Source of the DNA: Ga0077555 sp963761475
GTDB taxonomy: Bacteria > Pseudomonadota > Alphaproteobacteria > Rhizobiales > Hyphomicrobiaceae
Reading direction: 5' to 3'
Length of the DNA: 64,000 nucleotides
Assembly (NCBI GenBank): GCA_963761475.1
Contig: CAVXGT010000014.1
Coordinates: 124,001-188,000 of the forward strand
In this document: positions 62,886 through 64,000 of the stretch, piece by piece
How the letters are laid out: the number at the start of each line of letters is the position of its first letter
How positions within the stretch are numbered: position 1 is the first letter of the stretch
Position numbers and translations under genes: made by a program
The notes under the pieces: model-generated
Told to the model about the DNA's origin: nothing
What the model saw: the letters and a program-made list of their open reading frames with translations, nothing else
Databases searched by the model: none

Positions 62886-63714
62886 GCGTGATTGCCTCTT
62901 GCGTTGGTTCGCTGAGTAAACTGGGTTGAAAGGGATACGCCATAGGATTGCATAGCTTGATGCCGCCGCCAACCCGTTCGCACAAGTCTCGTGTGGCGGA
63001 CTTCGGGCCCTGCCTCCCCGCCGGCCTCGCCGAACGATTTCAGTTGGCCCCCTTTTGTGCGACAGCCGCCCCGCCCCAAAGCAGTGATGCTGTTATTGCG
63101 CGATCGCATTTCACCATTCCGAGGCGGGCTGGATCGTCATTTCCATCGCCAGCAATCAGGTCGACAGCCGCGACGGTTGCGACAAAATTGCTCCGACGGA
63201 ACATTGACGCATTCTGCCGCTCGCAACGCCAATGGCAAAGGCAGGACAGGCATGGGGGGCTTCGCCGGCCGTGCTCAGTGGAGTAGCCGGCGACATAGCC
63301 CAAACCGCTGGCTGGCTTGCGTCGCGGGCAGCACATCAAAAAATGCAGTTCGCGAACAAAAGCTTGCGTGGAAGTCGATATGGCGCTGCTACGCCGCCAC
63401 CCCGCATGATCGAAGGCTTTGGCAGCCCTCCGAACGTCCCCGGCTCGGCGCGGGCGCATCATGAACTGTGCCGCCTCCCATGTATTCAGGTACCGCTCGA
63501 GAGATCCAGCGTCACGAAAGCGATGAAAATCGGTTGAATTGGGGGTGCAACAATGAAGTCCCGCCATTAACCAACAAGTAGTGCAGCAATGAAATGAGTG
63601 ATACGAAATGAGAGGTGTGATTCTGAAGCTGAACGGCCTGCGATTCCAGTGGGCATCGACGACAGTATCTCCAGGTTGTCATTGCACGAGGCAGGTTCCT
63701 AGAGGCTTAGAGAC
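62886..63714. other. Gene-poor stretch of about 830 bases
   Basis: Between the molybdenum hydroxylase operon and a divergent flavoprotein gene. Open frames of up to about 175 codons exist on the minus strand (63040-63567) and up to 157 on the plus strand, but they overlap one another, have unusual Cys/Arg/His-rich composition and no family resemblance. The promoters of both flanking transcription units must be here. No hairpin, repeat or RNA gene was recognised. Confidence 0.45.
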
Positions 63715-64000
63715 GTGACGAAAAAGGTGGCAGTCATTGGCGCAGGTGTCGCGGGGTTGACCTGCGCGCGTGTGCTGCGGCGAGCCGGCTGTTTTGTCGA
63801 AGTTTTCGAGCAGGACCGGATTATCGGCGGTCGCATGGCCACCACACGCCTCGGTCTGGTCCCGTTCGACCATGGCGCCCAGTACATCACTGCACGCTCC
63901 GAGAAATTCAAGGCCTACGTCAACGAGTTGACCGGGACGGCCTACGCCGCGCCTTGGCAACCCAAGAATTCATCGGGCGAAAATGCCAGCCAGCTCGCCG
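63715..64000 (+). CDS. NAD(P)/FAD-dependent oxidoreductase, renalase-like (3' end outside window)
   Basis: The first 95 codons of a flavoprotein. GTG at 63715 has AGAGG at 63701-63705. The N-terminus KKVAVIGAGVAGLTCARVLR is a classic FAD Rossmann motif, followed by VEVFEQDRIIGGRMATTR and PFDHGAQYITARSEKF, which together are characteristic of renalase-like amine-oxidase-fold proteins; family members of this type are about 310-340 residues. The substrate is unknown and the remaining two-thirds is not visible. Short, so the family call rests on the N-terminal pattern alone. Confidence 0.8.
   Translation, partial: MTKKVAVIGAGVAGLTCARVLRRAGCFVEVFEQDRIIGGRMATTRLGLVPFDHGAQYITARSEKFKAYVNELTGTAYAAPWQPKNSSGENASQLA

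Noticed and set aside
63040..63567. Possible 175-codon gene upstream of the molybdenum hydroxylase operon
   Set aside because: Composition is rich in Cys, Arg and His, it overlaps equally long frames on the other strand, and has no ribosome binding site or domain.

Overview
The window looks like the chromosome of a GC-rich alphaproteobacterium, most likely Hyphomicrobiales. The hints are codon usage dominated by GCC/CGC/CTC, a TupABC tungstate transporter, ETF-ubiquinone oxidoreductase, DUF1489 and DUF1007 proteins, and a serine--glyoxylate-type aminotransferase beside a glycolate/D-lactate-type FAD/Fe-S dehydrogenase. Genus cannot be assigned from sequence alone. No rRNA, tRNA, CRISPR array, phage or insertion sequence was recognised.

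Layout. 0-5 kb: end of a cation:proton antiporter, a 1.1 kb gene-poor stretch with a 68-bp direct repeat, UDP-glucose 4-epimerase, a class II aldolase and a LysE-type exporter. 5.3-9 kb: a perfect palindrome, then a c-type cytochrome coupled to a periplasmic Clp-like protein, then a fused ADP-forming acyl-CoA synthetase. 9-16.3 kb: DMT and TauE/SafE transporters, a NIPSNAP gene broken by an amber codon, an HTH/molybdate-binding-like regulator facing the tupBCA operon, and a sugar phosphate isomerase-like protein. 16.4-28.2 kb: VWA protein, uracil-DNA glycosylase/nitroreductase pair, ETF-QO, serine hydrolase, SDR, isocitrate lyase-family enzyme, DUF1007 and znuA diverging around a probable Zur box, and a class IV aminotransferase. 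28.2-36.7 kb: an OmpA-family envelope protein with 30-residue repeats, enoyl-CoA hydratase, dTDP-4-dehydrorhamnose reductase and a type I secretion ABC/HlyD pair. 36.8-46.9 kb: MFS plus unknown-protein operon, L,D-transpeptidase, then a zone of about 24 frameshifts covering a FAD/Fe-S dehydrogenase, an aminotransferase and an MFS gene, then a CoA-transferase. 46.9-49 kb: a lower-GC patch with a glycosyltransferase and a second, frameshifted galE. 49-58.8 kb: two TauD-type dioxygenases, VCBS protein, cytochrome, CoA-transferase, two enoyl-CoA hydratases, CDF metal exporter, and a VOC/MarR divergent pair around a palindrome. 58.8-63 kb: MoaD-like protein, a terminator, and a molybdenum hydroxylase operon (FAD, Fe-S and Mo subunits) carrying six frameshifts. 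The window ends inside a renalase-like flavoprotein.

Functional themes are acyl-CoA and small organic acid catabolism (CoA ligase, CoA-transferases, hydratases, ETF-QO, dioxygenases, Mo hydroxylase), metal handling (W, Zn, CDF) and envelope/polysaccharide work (galE, rfbD, GT2, OmpA, type I secretion, L,D-transpeptidase). About 32 frameshifts are inferred in total. Their density, with reading frames otherwise conserved, makes local sequence error at least as likely as gene decay, so the affected genes should not be read as lost until raw reads are checked.
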